A DNA stretch of 64,000 nt from Mesorhizobium caraganae (GTDB lineage Bacteria > Pseudomonadota > Alphaproteobacteria > Rhizobiales > Rhizobiaceae). This document shows positions 27,980-36,918 of this stretch, in pieces. The DNA lies in assembly GCF_016836705.1 (NCBI RefSeq), contig NZ_JAFCGY010000002.1, positions 124,001 through 188,000 of the forward strand, given 5' to 3'. A program made the translations under genes and the position numbers. Below the pieces are notes generated by a model, which ran no database searches, was not told the DNA's origin, and was given only the letters and a program-made list of their open reading frames with translations. Within the stretch, counting starts at the first letter, position 1. Each line of letters begins with the position of its first letter.

Positions 27980-28171
27980 TCAGGATTTGCGATCCGCTTT
28001 TGCCCGCCGCTTGACGTCCCGGCTGTTCAGGCGGTCGGCCAACGCTTCCGCATCGCGCACAGTCATGCCGACCATGACCTGATGCTTGAGCTCGACAGGC
28101 TGGCCGGTGAAGATGTCGAAGATGGTCCAGCTCTCCGGCTGGTCCATGCGCAAGGCGTAGCGGTTTGCCAT
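27980..28171 (-). CDS. Small conserved-type hypothetical protein, 63 aa
   Basis: A soluble protein (ALRMDQPESWTIFDIFTGQP ... VGMTVRDAEALADRLN) with a basic tail. It reads like a small accessory protein with a beta-hairpin and a helix, common in rhizobia, role unknown. Convergent with the DUF1488 gene, 23 bp apart. Confidence 0.65.
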   Translation of the reverse strand: MANRYALRMDQPESWTIFDIFTGQPVELKHQVMVGMTVRDAEALADRLNSRDVKRRAKADRKS

Positions 28172-28177
28172 GCGGCG

Positions 28178-28393
28178 TCAGGCCCGTGACATGAAAAATG
28201 CCGCCGCCAGGATCAGGATCGTCCAGACCAGCACCGACAGCTTCAAGATCAGGCCGCCATGCGCGGAAAGAACCTTCCGCATGCGCAAAGCTGCGCTGTT
28301 CATGCTCTTGGACAGCGTGGGTGCTGCCGCAATCACGACCGGCGGCTTGACGCCGAGCTTTCCAAAAGCCGGCAGCAGCGATGGCGTTCGCAT
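28178..28393 (-). CDS. Small single-span membrane protein, 71 aa
   Basis: A protein with one C-terminal membrane segment (LILKLSVLVWTILILAAAFF) after a soluble, Pro/Leu-rich N-terminus. The frame opens earlier, but GAGG precedes the ATG at 28393. It would be a tail-anchored membrane protein. It directly precedes the small soluble protein at 28171 in the same direction (6 bp gap). No family recognised. Confidence 0.55.
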   Translation of the reverse strand: MRTPSLLPAFGKLGVKPPVVIAAAPTLSKSMNSAALRMRKVLSAHGGLILKLSVLVWTILILAAAFFMSRA

Positions 28394-28585
28394 GAAATGA
28401 CCTCGAATTGTCGGAGAAAACTCATAACACCCTTCTTGAAACTCCCTGCATGCCAAATAGAAACCGGTCGGTGAAACGGCGATGCCGCCCGATTCGCCAC
28501 TTGCGTGGGGCCGGTTGTCATCTGGCGAAATCGGTGCAACGCAGTTAGGTTGCGCGCGAAACTGGTGCGGCATGAGGTTTGTTCC

Positions 28586-28636
28586 AGAGCATGATGCCGA
28601 AAAGTGTGAAGCGGTTTTCGGATGTCATCATGCTCT
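28586..28636. repeat. Repeat family A, clean copy
   Basis: Near-perfect palindrome with outer arms AGAGCATGATG / CATCATGCTCT and inner arms CCGAAAA / TTTTCGG. The loop contains GTGTGAAGCG. It lies 28 bp before the DUF3168 start. Confidence 0.8.
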
Positions 28637-28664
28637 TAGGCGTGACAGGCGAACGGAGACGAGG

Positions 28665-29069
28665 ATGACGGCGCCCGGCGATTTGCTGCAAGCCTTGTTC
28701 ATGAGATTGAAGAGCGACGCCTCGCTGACGGCGCTGCTCGGCGGCGCCGGGTTGCGCGAGCAGGCGGCCGACAGTGCCGCCTTCCCCTATGTCACCTATG
28801 GCCGGACCAGCGCTTTCGATCTCGACACCGGCGCCGACAACGATGACGACCAGCTGATCACGCTACATGTCTGGTCGAAGGCGCAAGGCGATGCCGAGAC
28901 GCGTCTGATCATGGACAGCATCCGGGCGCGCCTCGACGGCGCTGCATTCGCCACCGGCTCGCGCGACCAGACACGCCTGTCACTGGAGTTCGCCGAGGCG
29001 CGCTATGACGAGGATCTAGCGCTCCATCACGGGCTGCTGCGAATTCGCGCCATCACGCAGCAAAATTGA
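28665..29069 (+). CDS. DUF3168 protein (GTA/phage head-tail completion-like)
   Basis: A 134-residue protein. The sequence (LQALFMRLKSDASLTALLGG, PYVTYGRTSAFDLDTG, DDQLITLHVWSKAQGDAE) fits DUF3168, which is the tail-completion-like gene of phage morphogenesis and gene transfer agent clusters. No other phage or GTA gene is nearby, so this is an orphan copy. The start at 28665 gives the family length; the upstream frame continues through a repeat. Convergent with the SnoaL-like gene (7 bp apart). Confidence 0.75.
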   Translation: MTAPGDLLQALFMRLKSDASLTALLGGAGLREQAADSAAFPYVTYGRTSAFDLDTGADNDDDQLITLHVWSKAQGDAETRLIMDSIRARLDGAAFATGSRDQTRLSLEFAEARYDEDLALHHGLLRIRAITQQN

Positions 29070-29076
29070 TAGAAGC

Positions 29077-29463
29077 CTAAATCTGCGCCTGGATCTCGGC
29101 CTTGTCGATGACCGACCACACCTCGCGGATGCGACCCTCTCCGAATTCGTAGAAAACATTCTCGGCGAACGACACGCGCTTGCCATTCACCGGCAGGCCG
29201 AACAGCATTCCCTTGGGATGACAGTCGAAATGCAGGCGCGCCGCCACGCGCGGTGGTTGGCAGACCAGCAGTTCGATGTTGAAACCGAGATCGGGAATGG
29301 CCTCGAAATCGCCTTCGAGCATGCGGCGATAGCCTGACAGGCCGAGCATTTCGCCATTGTGCTGCACCTCGTTGCCGACGAACTTTCCGAGATTGGCCCA
29401 GTCCCGGGCATTCAGGCAGGCGATGTAGCCCCGGTAGAGGTCGGCAAGATCATTATCCGTCAT
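29077..29463 (-). CDS. SnoaL-like (NTF2-fold) protein
   Basis: A 128-residue soluble protein with the small cone-shaped NTF2 fold pattern (DLYRGYIACLNARDWANLGKF near the start, then YRRMLEGDFEAIPDLGFNIELL). The SnoaL/ester-cyclase-like group includes polyketide cyclases and many proteins of unknown function. The shorter start at 29463 is used because the extra upstream codons are Pro/Gly-rich leader-like and unlike the family. Function not assigned. Confidence 0.75.
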   Translation of the reverse strand: MTDNDLADLYRGYIACLNARDWANLGKFVGNEVQHNGEMLGLSGYRRMLEGDFEAIPDLGFNIELLVCQPPRVAARLHFDCHPKGMLFGLPVNGKRVSFAENVFYEFGEGRIREVWSVIDKAEIQAQI

Positions 29464-29743
29464 GGCCCACTCCGATGGTTTGGCGTTTCCTACGCTAATT
29501 AGGGCGCCCCTGAGGATGGTCGCGCCTTGACCTCTTCCCAATCCATCTACGACTTGAGAACCTGCTCGCAAAAACCATAGCCGAGCTGCCGGTTTTCCGG
29601 CTATGAATCCCATTCCCGGTCTGGGGGGACTGGGCGGCATGATCGCATTCATTCGTTTCGCGCGCAGGGGATATTGCGGGGATGGATTTTCAACCGTTCA
29701 CCGTTCATTTCACGTTCAGCACAGTTGCGTTACAACGCCGACC

Positions 29744-30004
29744 ATGAAAACGCTTCGCTCTCATTTCAGAACCGCGACAATGGCGCTTGGCATCGCCGGC
29801 GTGTTGGCGTCGCAGGCGACGCCGGCAGCCGCGGCTGACTGCTACGCGATCGGCCAGCAGGTTGCCGAGCAGAATGGCGGCACACTGGCCAAGGCCTCGC
29901 AGTCGACGCGTGGCGGCCAGGAGGTCTGTGTCATCGTCGTGCTCGTTCCTGGCAAGAACGGTCAGCGCCCCCGCCGTTCCGAGATCGTCGTCCCGGCGAA
30001 CTGA
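29744..30004 (+). CDS. feuN: FeuN-like small periplasmic inhibitor of FeuQ
   Basis: An 86-residue protein with a Sec signal peptide (TMALGIAGVLASQATPAAA, cut before AD) and a compact periplasmic part with two cysteines (DCYAIGQ, EVCVIVV). In Sinorhizobium meliloti, feuN lies immediately upstream of feuPQ, and its small periplasmic product inhibits the FeuQ kinase. Here the gene ends 64 bp before feuP in the same direction. Identity is inferred from position, size and signal peptide; I did not compare sequences. Confidence 0.7.
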   Translation: MKTLRSHFRTATMALGIAGVLASQATPAAAADCYAIGQQVAEQNGGTLAKASQSTRGGQEVCVIVVLVPGKNGQRPRRSEIVVPAN

Positions 30005-30068
30005 CCCCATTGTTTCCCAGGCCGCCGGAATCGGCCTATATCTGAGACATCAACAGGCCTGACCAATC

Positions 30069-30734
30069 ATGCGCGTACTCGTTGTCGAAGATGACAAGGA
30101 TCTGAACCGGCAGCTGGCCGACGCGCTGGTCGATGCCGGCTATGTCGTCGACCGCGCCTATGACGGCGAGGAGGGCCATTTCCTCGGCGACACCGAGCCT
30201 TACGACGCCGTCGTGCTCGACATCGGCTTGCCGCAGATGGACGGCATCAGCGTCGTCGAGCGCTGGCGCCGCAACGGCCGCAAGATGCCTGTGCTGATCC
30301 TGACCGCGCGCGACCGGTGGAGCGACAAGGTGTCGGGCATCGACGCCGGCGCCGACGACTACGTCACCAAGCCGTTCCACATCGAGGAGGTGCTGGCGCG
30401 GGTGAGGGCGCTGATCCGGCGCGCCGCCGGCCATGCTTCATCCGAACTCACTTGCGGGCCGCTGCGCCTCGACACCAAGGCCTCCAAGGCCGATGTCGAC
30501 GGTCAGCCGCTGAAGCTGACCTCGCACGAGTTCCGTCTGCTTGCCTATCTGATGCACCATATGGGCGAGGTGGTGTCGCGCACCGAACTGGTCGAGCATC
30601 TCTACGACCAGGATTTCGACCGCGATTCCAACACCATCGAGGTGTTTGTCGGCCGGTTGCGCAAGAAGATGGGCATCGACATGATCGAAACCGTGCGCGG
30701 CATGGGCTATCGCATGCGTGAGCCGGAGGCGTAA
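30069..30734 (+). CDS. feuP: FeuP-type response regulator (OmpR family)
   Basis: A 221-residue regulator. The receiver domain occupies residues ~1-118 with acidic pocket ED (7-8), phospho-acceptor Asp51 (VVLDIGLP) and Lys in DDYVTKPF; the winged-helix DNA-binding domain follows from ~125 to 218. In rhizobia FeuP activates ndvA (cyclic glucan export) under low osmolarity and is needed for symbiosis. Overlaps the feuQ start by 17 bp. The role is transferred from S. meliloti by synteny. Confidence 0.85.
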   Translation: MRVLVVEDDKDLNRQLADALVDAGYVVDRAYDGEEGHFLGDTEPYDAVVLDIGLPQMDGISVVERWRRNGRKMPVLILTARDRWSDKVSGIDAGADDYVTKPFHIEEVLARVRALIRRAAGHASSELTCGPLRLDTKASKADVDGQPLKLTSHEFRLLAYLMHHMGEVVSRTELVEHLYDQDFDRDSNTIEVFVGRLRKKMGIDMIETVRGMGYRMREPEA

Positions 30735-32139
30735 GGCGGAACCGCTCCCCATACCAGCAAGGAAGCCTTTTTCGGCACGGCTCTGGCCGCGCTCGCTGGC
30801 CTTCCGCGTCATCGGCTTTTCCACCATCTGGGCGATCCTCACTTTGATCGTCATCTTCACCCTGATCACCACGCTCTACCGCCAAGCCAGCGAGCGTGGC
30901 TTCGACAGCCTTTTGTCGGCGCATCTGTTCAACCTGATCGGCTCCGTCGGCGTTTCTGAGTCCGGCCAGCTCACCGGCGCTCCCGACCTCGGCGACCTGC
31001 GCTTCTCGGAGCCGAATTCAGGCTGGTACTGGTCGGTTGAGCCGGCTTCCGAAGGCGTGCATGGCAACCTTCATTCGTCCTCGATGACCACGACGATCCC
31101 GTCGCCGACCGTCGCCGAGGTGCCTTTCAATTCCAGTTTTCAGCGCAGCTATTCCACCGACGGCATCGGCGACGAGGAACTGCAAGTGTTCGAAAGCGAA
31201 TTCGTCCTCGACGCCAAGAACCGCGCCGCGCGCTTCCGCGTCATGGGCAACAAGACCGAACTCGAGCAGGAGATCGCCACCTTCCAGGGCCGCCTCTTAA
31301 CCTATCTCAGCCTGTTCGGCGTCGGCATGATCGCCATCAACGCCATCGCCATCCTGCTCGGCCTGCAGCCCTTGCGCCGGGTCCGCAACGCGCTCGCCAT
31401 GGTGCGCGAGGGCACGGCGCAGCGGCTCGACGGCCAATTCCCCGCCGAGATCGAGCCGCTCGCCAACGAGACCAATGCGCTGATCGAAAACAACAAGCGC
31501 ATCGTCGAGCGCTCACGCACGCAGGTCGGCAATCTCGCCCATTCGCTGAAGACGCCGCTCGCCGTGCTGATCAATGAGGGGCGGGCGCTCGGCGGCGCCA
31601 AGGGCCAGCTCATCGCCGACCAGGCCGCCTCGATGCAGAAGCAGGTCGATCATTATCTGCAGCGCGCCCGGGTCGCGGCGCAGCGCGATAGCGTTGTCTA
31701 CCGTACGCCGGTGACGCCGCTGGTCCAGCGCATGGTGCGCGTGCTGCAAAAACTCAAGCCTGATGTCAGTCTGTCGCTTGCGCTGCCGGCGGCCGACATC
31801 GTCTTTGCCGGCGAGCGCCAGGATCTGGAGGAACTGCTCGGCAATCTGCTCGACAATGCCATGAAATGGGCAAAGAGCACTGTCGCCGTGTCCGTCACGC
31901 CGGCCGGCGCCGCCGGCTTGTTCGAAATCGCGATCGAGGATGACGGTCCAGGCATTCCTGAGGACAAGGCGCGCGATGCGCTGAAACGCGGCCGGCGCCT
32001 CGACGAGACCAAGCCAGGCACCGGGCTCGGGCTTGCTATTGTCGCCGACCTCGTCAACGAGTATGGCGGCGCTCTGGCGCTGGACCGCTCCGCCATGGGC
32101 GGGCTGAAGGCGGTGGTGCGCTTGCGGAGCCTGCAATGA
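30718..32139 (+). CDS. feuQ: FeuQ-type sensor histidine kinase
   Basis: A 473-residue inner-membrane kinase with membrane segments near 30-52 and 193-215 flanking a periplasmic sensor domain of ~140 residues, then a HAMP-like region, HisKA with His275 in NLAHSLKTPLAVL, and HATPase_c (NLLDNAMKW, DDGPGIP, GTGLGLAIVADLV). It would phosphorylate FeuP; the periplasmic domain is the presumed contact for FeuN. The start is a GTG inside feuP, so the two are translationally coupled. Confidence 0.85.
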   Translation: MSRRRKAEPLPIPARKPFSARLWPRSLAFRVIGFSTIWAILTLIVIFTLITTLYRQASERGFDSLLSAHLFNLIGSVGVSESGQLTGAPDLGDLRFSEPNSGWYWSVEPASEGVHGNLHSSSMTTTIPSPTVAEVPFNSSFQRSYSTDGIGDEELQVFESEFVLDAKNRAARFRVMGNKTELEQEIATFQGRLLTYLSLFGVGMIAINAIAILLGLQPLRRVRNALAMVREGTAQRLDGQFPAEIEPLANETNALIENNKRIVERSRTQVGNLAHSLKTPLAVLINEGRALGGAKGQLIADQAASMQKQVDHYLQRARVAAQRDSVVYRTPVTPLVQRMVRVLQKLKPDVSLSLALPAADIVFAGERQDLEELLGNLLDNAMKWAKSTVAVSVTPAGAAGLFEIAIEDDGPGIPEDKARDALKRGRRLDETKPGTGLGLAIVADLVNEYGGALALDRSAMGGLKAVVRLRSLQ

Positions 32140-32314
32140 TGCATTTCCAGGGCCAATCGACATGGCTGGGCGCCTGTGTTAAGGCGACCTGTCGATTGCT
32201 CCTCGGATGGTCGGCAAACGGCCAAATTTCCGACAAATATCAATACTATGGCCAGCAGGCATCCCCGATGACGCGGCCCCTAGCGCATCCCGTTCAAGAA
32301 AACCGGTTGTTGGC

Positions 32315-32758
32315 ATGAAGATTCGCGTTGCGCTCGTTTCCGCACTGCTCGCTCTCTCCGGCTGCGGAACCCTGAGCAAGGGCGGCGGCCCGGATATCTC
32401 CATCACCAACCCGCCCGCGACGCCTCCTTCAGGGGCCAAAGTCGCGACGACGATCATTTCGGCCATGGCCGGCGGGCTCGTCGGCGGATCGATCGGCAGT
32501 GGCCTGAACGAGACCGAGAAGCGCAAGGCGCTCGAGGCGGAATACAAGGCGCTCGAATACACGGCGAGCGGCCAGAAGGTGACGTGGAAGAGCGACAGTT
32601 CGGCCCATTCCGGCGAAGTCGTCGCGGCCCAGCCGTACCGCGTCGGCTCGCAGGATTGCCGCCAATACACCCATACGGTGTTCACCGGCACGGCCGGCCA
32701 GACCGCGCGTGGCACCGCCTGCCGCAACGCTGACGGCAGCTGGACGCCGCTGACCTGA
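32315..32758 (+). CDS. Outer-membrane lipoprotein, 17-kDa surface-antigen type
   Basis: A 147-residue lipoprotein with signal peptide and lipobox ALSGC (Cys at residue ~17). It has the Gly-rich segment IISAMAGGLVGGSIGSGLNE of the RT0821/Lpp0805 surface-antigen family, then a soluble domain with a Cys-rich YRVGSQDCRQYTHT part. It probably sits in the outer membrane and binds or stabilises the envelope. The start is at 32315, since the longer frame lacks a lipobox at its N-terminus. It lies between feuQ and ccmI. Confidence 0.8.
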   Translation: MKIRVALVSALLALSGCGTLSKGGGPDISITNPPATPPSGAKVATTIISAMAGGLVGGSIGSGLNETEKRKALEAEYKALEYTASGQKVTWKSDSSAHSGEVVAAQPYRVGSQDCRQYTHTVFTGTAGQTARGTACRNADGSWTPLT

Positions 32759-32864
32759 CCGTTCGGGTCGGCTGATCGGGATCGGGCTTGCTTGCTCGCT
32801 GCCGTCAAAGCGTCGCAGTGTGTCTGTGTTGGCAGAGCAGGGCTCTCGCTCTATTGGAAGAACC

Positions 32865-34019
32865 ATGCTGTTCTGGGTCATAGCTGCAATCCTCACGCTG
32901 GGCGCAAGCCTGGCGGTGCTGCTGCCGCTGACCGGCGGCGGCAAGGGCGCTTCGTCCAGCAACGACCATGACCTCGAAGTCTATCGTGACCAACTGGCCG
33001 AGCTTGAGCGCGACGCCTCGCGCGGCCTGATCCAGCCGGCGGAAGCCGAGGAGGCGCGTGCCGAAATCGCCCGCCGCGTCCTTCGCCTGGGAGATGTTGG
33101 TCAAGCCAATACCTGCCAGGTCGATGTACCCGGCACGCGGCAGCCGTCGAGGGCGACCAGGCTGGTGGCGACATCAGCGGTGCTGCTGGTCCCACTGCTC
33201 AGCTGGGGCCTGTACAGCCAGCTCGGCTCGCCCGATTTGCCGTCGCAGCCACTTGCCGAACGGCTGGCCAAAAACCCGGCCGATAGTTCGGTCGATGAGC
33301 TGGTGGCGCGCGCCGAGGCCCATCTAGCCGCCAATCCGTCCGATGGCAGGGGATGGGACGTGCTCGCCCCGATCTATCTGCGCCTGCAGCGCTTTTCCGA
33401 TGCGGTGACAGCCTATCGCAACGCCATCCGCCTCGATGGCGACACCGCTGCCCGCGAGGCCGGTCTCGGCGAAGCGATCGCCAATGCCGCCGGCGGCATT
33501 GTCTCGGCCGATGCCCAATCGGCATTCGAGCAGGCATTGAAGCTCGACCCGGCAAACCAGAAAGCCGCCTTCTACCTGGCCATGGCGCTGGCGCAGGAAG
33601 GCCGCTTGGCAGAGGCGACCGCTGCCTGGCAGAAGATGCTCGGCCTCCTGCCGCCGGATTCGCCTTGGCGGGGCGCTGTCCAACAGGCGCTGGCCGAGGC
33701 CGCCAACCGCAGCGTCGCGTCAGGAGAGCCCGCGAAAGGCCCCGATGCCGCAGCCGTCGATGCCGCCTCGTCGATGGCGCCGCAGGACAGGCAGGCCATG
33801 ATCGACACCATGGTCGCCGGTCTCGATGAAAAACTGCGGCAAAATCCGCGCGACACGGAAGGATGGATGCGGCTCATTCGTTCCTATGTGGTGCTGGGCA
33901 AGGCCGACCAGGCGCGCGAAGCGCTGCATCGCGGTATTGCCGTTTTCGGCGCCGATAGTGAGGAAGCGAAGAAATTCACCGCCTTTGCCGCCTCGCTCGG
34001 CCTGACGGCGACGGAGTAG
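32865..34019 (+). CDS. ccmI: Cytochrome c maturation protein CcmI (CycH)
   Basis: A 384-residue inner-membrane chaperone that holds apocytochrome c for haem attachment. It has a first membrane helix (LFWVIAAILTLGASLAVLLP), a Leu-rich cytoplasmic loop ending in the LERDASRGLIQ hallmark, a second membrane helix at ~100-115, then TPR-like repeats to the end. GGAAG precedes the ATG at 32865. First of the four-gene ccmI-ccmE-ccmF-ccmH unit (rhizobial cycHJKL); CcmE starts 4 bp later. Confidence 0.92.
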   Translation: MLFWVIAAILTLGASLAVLLPLTGGGKGASSSNDHDLEVYRDQLAELERDASRGLIQPAEAEEARAEIARRVLRLGDVGQANTCQVDVPGTRQPSRATRLVATSAVLLVPLLSWGLYSQLGSPDLPSQPLAERLAKNPADSSVDELVARAEAHLAANPSDGRGWDVLAPIYLRLQRFSDAVTAYRNAIRLDGDTAAREAGLGEAIANAAGGIVSADAQSAFEQALKLDPANQKAAFYLAMALAQEGRLAEATAAWQKMLGLLPPDSPWRGAVQQALAEAANRSVASGEPAKGPDAAAVDAASSMAPQDRQAMIDTMVAGLDEKLRQNPRDTEGWMRLIRSYVVLGKADQAREALHRGIAVFGADSEEAKKFTAFAASLGLTATE

Positions 34020-34022
34020 GGC

Positions 34023-34466
34023 ATGACGCGTAAGCAGAAGCGATTGTCCGTGATCATCGGAGGCCTCGCCTTCCTCGGCGCCGCCACCGGGCTGACCTTC
34101 TATGCGCTCGGCCAGAAAGCTTCGTATTTCTACATGCCTGCCGATCTGACCAGCGCCAGCTTGGAGCCGGGACAGCGCATCAGGCTGGGCGGCCTCGTCG
34201 AAAAGGGCACGGTCGTGCGCGGGCAGGGCGCGACGGTTGCCTTCTCGGTGACCGATACCCACAAATCGGTCAAGGTCACCTATACCGGCATCCTGCCCGA
34301 CCTGTTCCGCGAGGAACAGGGAGTCATCACCGAGGGCGCTTTCGGCTCGGATGGCGTCTTCGTCGCCGACAGCGTGCTGGCCAAGCATGACGAGCGTTAT
34401 ATGCCCAAGGAAGTGGCCGATGGGCTGAAGGCCAAGGGCGTCTGGCAAGAGAGCAAGAGTGAGTAA
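34023..34466 (+). CDS. ccmE: Cytochrome c haem chaperone CcmE (CycJ)
   Basis: A 147-residue membrane-anchored periplasmic protein with one N-terminal membrane helix and a small beta-barrel. The covalent haem ligand His122 and Tyr126 are in KHDERYMP. It hands haem to CcmF/CcmH. Its stop overlaps the ccmF start by one base. Confidence 0.95.
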   Translation: MTRKQKRLSVIIGGLAFLGAATGLTFYALGQKASYFYMPADLTSASLEPGQRIRLGGLVEKGTVVRGQGATVAFSVTDTHKSVKVTYTGILPDLFREEQGVITEGAFGSDGVFVADSVLAKHDERYMPKEVADGLKAKGVWQESKSE

Positions 34467-36457
34467 TGGTTGAGACCGGACATTTCGCGCTCGTCCTCGC
34501 CTTCGCCCTGTCGCTGGTGCAGACGCTGGTGCCGCTCATCGGCGCCCGCACCGGCAATCAGCGGCTGATGGCTGTAGGCGGCCCGGTCACAGTCACCGGC
34601 TTCGCGCTGACCGCGCTCTCCTTCGCAGCCCTCGCCGGCGCCTATGCCAGCTCCGATTTCTCGGTGGCCAGCGTGTGGGAAAACTCGCATTCGCTGCAAC
34701 CGCTGATCTACAAGATCACCGGAACCTGGGGCAATCACGAAGGCTCGATGCTCTTGTGGGTGCTCATCCTGACCTTCTTCGGCGCGCTGGTCGCCGTCTT
34801 CGGCTCCAATCTGCCGGCAACGCTGCGCGCCAATGTGCTGGCCGTGCAAGGGGCGATCGGCGCCACCTTCTTCCTGTTCATCCTGGCAACGTCCAATCCG
34901 TTCATCCGGCTCAATCCGGCGCCGATCGAAGGCCGCGATCTCAACCCGGTTCTGCAGGACCTCGGCCTCGCCATCCACCCGCCGCTGCTCTATCTCGGCT
35001 ATGTCGGCTTCTCCATCTGCTTTTCCTTCTCGGTCGCGGCCCTCATCGAAGGCCGCATCGATGCCTCCTGGGCGCGCTGGGTGCGACCATGGACGCTGGT
35101 CGCCTGGATGTTCCTCACCGGCGGTATCGCCATGGGCTCATACTGGGCCTATTACGAGCTTGGCTGGGGCGGCTTCTGGTTCTGGGACCCGGTCGAAAAC
35201 GCCTCCTTCATGCCGTGGCTGGCAGGCACCGCGCTCTTGCATTCGGCGATCGTCATGGAGAAGCGCTCGGCGCTCAAGATCTGGACGCTGCTGCTCGCCA
35301 TCCTCACCTTCTCGCTGTCGTTGCTCGGCACCTTCCTGGTGCGCTCCGGCGTGCTGACCTCGGTGCATGCCTTCGCCACCGATCCGACGCGCGGCATCTT
35401 CATTCTGTGCATATTGACGTTGTTCATCGGCGGCTCGCTGGCGTTGTTTGCGCTGCGCGCCTCCAGGCTTACGGCCGGCGGCCTGTTCCACCCGATCTCG
35501 CGCGAAGGCGCGCTGGTGCTCAACAATCTGTTCCTGACCACGGCCACCGCCACGGTGCTGGTCGGCACGCTCTATCCGCTGGCGGTCGAGGCGCTTTCGG
35601 CCGGCAAGATCTCGGTCGGTGCGCCGTTCTTCAACCTGACATTCGGCCCGCTGATGGTGCCGCTGCTGGTCGTGGTTCCGTTCGGGCCGCTGCTCGCCTG
35701 GAAGCGCGGCGACCTCTATGCGGTCGCCCAGCGCCTGATGGCGGCCTTCGCCGCCGCCCTTCTGGCGATGCTGGTCACCGGCCTGTTCATCGACGGCGCA
35801 TCAGTGTTCGCCGCTCTTGGCGTCGGCCTTGCCTTCTGGCTGGTCTGCGGCGCGCTCACCGACCTTGCCGTCAAATCCGGCTTCGGCAATGTGTCGCCGG
35901 CCACCATGCTGCGCCGTTTCGCCGGCCTGCCGCGTTCGGTGTTCGGCACCGCCTTGGCCCATCTCGGCCTCGGGCTGACGACGCTTGGCATTGTCGGCAC
36001 GCTGTGCTTCGGCACCGAAAAAATCCTGTCGATGCATGCCGGCGAGAGCGTCGAACTCTCCGGCCACACGCTGCGCTTCGAAGGGCTCTATCCCGCGCAG
36101 GGCCCGAACTACAGCGAGGACCGCGGCCGCTTTTCCTTGATCGGCGCCGATGGCGGCATTGCGGCTGAAATCACCTCGGCCAAGCGCTTCTTTCCGGTGC
36201 GGCAGACGACCACGACCGAATCTGGCATCGAGACGATCGGGTTCAGCCAGCTCTATCTGTCGCTGGGCGACGAGGGCACCGACGGTTCGGTCGTCGTACG
36301 CCTGTGGTGGAAGCCGCTGGTGACGCTGATCTGGGGCGGTGCTCTTGTGATGATGGCGGGCGCGGCAATGTCGCTGTTCGACCGTCGCCTGCGTGTCGGC
36401 GCGCCCTCGCGCCGCCGCAAGCCGACAGCTGCCATGCCATCGGCAGGCCTGCCGTGA
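34466..36457 (+). CDS. ccmF: Cytochrome c haem lyase subunit CcmF (CycK)
   Basis: A 663-residue polytopic membrane protein with ~15 hydrophobic segments and the WWD haem-handling motif GWGGFWFWDPVENASFMPW near residues 229-248. It is the core of the haem ligation complex with CcmH and CcmI. The C-terminus becomes Pro/Arg-rich. Its stop overlaps the ccmH GTG start. Confidence 0.95.
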   Translation: MVETGHFALVLAFALSLVQTLVPLIGARTGNQRLMAVGGPVTVTGFALTALSFAALAGAYASSDFSVASVWENSHSLQPLIYKITGTWGNHEGSMLLWVLILTFFGALVAVFGSNLPATLRANVLAVQGAIGATFFLFILATSNPFIRLNPAPIEGRDLNPVLQDLGLAIHPPLLYLGYVGFSICFSFSVAALIEGRIDASWARWVRPWTLVAWMFLTGGIAMGSYWAYYELGWGGFWFWDPVENASFMPWLAGTALLHSAIVMEKRSALKIWTLLLAILTFSLSLLGTFLVRSGVLTSVHAFATDPTRGIFILCILTLFIGGSLALFALRASRLTAGGLFHPISREGALVLNNLFLTTATATVLVGTLYPLAVEALSAGKISVGAPFFNLTFGPLMVPLLVVVPFGPLLAWKRGDLYAVAQRLMAAFAAALLAMLVTGLFIDGASVFAALGVGLAFWLVCGALTDLAVKSGFGNVSPATMLRRFAGLPRSVFGTALAHLGLGLTTLGIVGTLCFGTEKILSMHAGESVELSGHTLRFEGLYPAQGPNYSEDRGRFSLIGADGGIAAEITSAKRFFPVRQTTTTESGIETIGFSQLYLSLGDEGTDGSVVVRLWWKPLVTLIWGGALVMMAGAAMSLFDRRLRVGAPSRRRKPTAAMPSAGLP

Positions 36458-36918
36458 GCACCAGGTTTTCGCTGGCCTCGCTCGTCCTGCTGCTGACGCT
36501 GCTGTTCGCCGGCGCAGCGCACGCAGTGAAACCCGACGAGGTTCTCGCCGATCCCGCGCTCGAGGCCAGGGCGCGGCTGCTGTCGGAAGGCCTGCGCTGC
36601 ATGGTCTGCCAGAACCAGTCGATCGACGAATCCGATGCCGACCTTGCCCGCGACCTGCGCATTCTGGTGCGCCAGCGCCTGGTTGCCGGCGATACCGACC
36701 AGCAGGTGATGGACTACATCGTGTCGCGCTATGGCGAGTTCGTGCTGCTGAAGCCGCGCTTCAGCTTGCGCAACGCCTTGCTGTGGGGCACGCCGGTGCT
36801 TCTGCTGCTGGTCGGCGGCGTCTTCATCGTGCTCACCACGCGCTCCCGTCGCTCGCTGGCGACCAAGGCGCTGAGCGCCGAGGAACAGGCGGCGCTGGAC
36901 AAGATACTGAACGATTAG
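36454..36918 (+). CDS. ccmH: Cytochrome c maturation thiol reductant CcmH (CycL)
   Basis: A 154-residue membrane-anchored protein with a signal segment, the active CxxC at Cys49 and Cys52 (GLRCMVCQNQS), and a C-terminal membrane helix (ALLWGTPVLLLLVGGVFIVL). It reduces apocytochrome cysteines before haem attachment. The start is the GTG at 36454 overlapping the ccmF stop. Last gene of the unit; the 3' end overlaps a minus-strand remnant. Confidence 0.92.
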   Translation: MSTRFSLASLVLLLTLLFAGAAHAVKPDEVLADPALEARARLLSEGLRCMVCQNQSIDESDADLARDLRILVRQRLVAGDTDQQVMDYIVSRYGEFVLLKPRFSLRNALLWGTPVLLLLVGGVFIVLTTRSRRSLATKALSAEEQAALDKILND

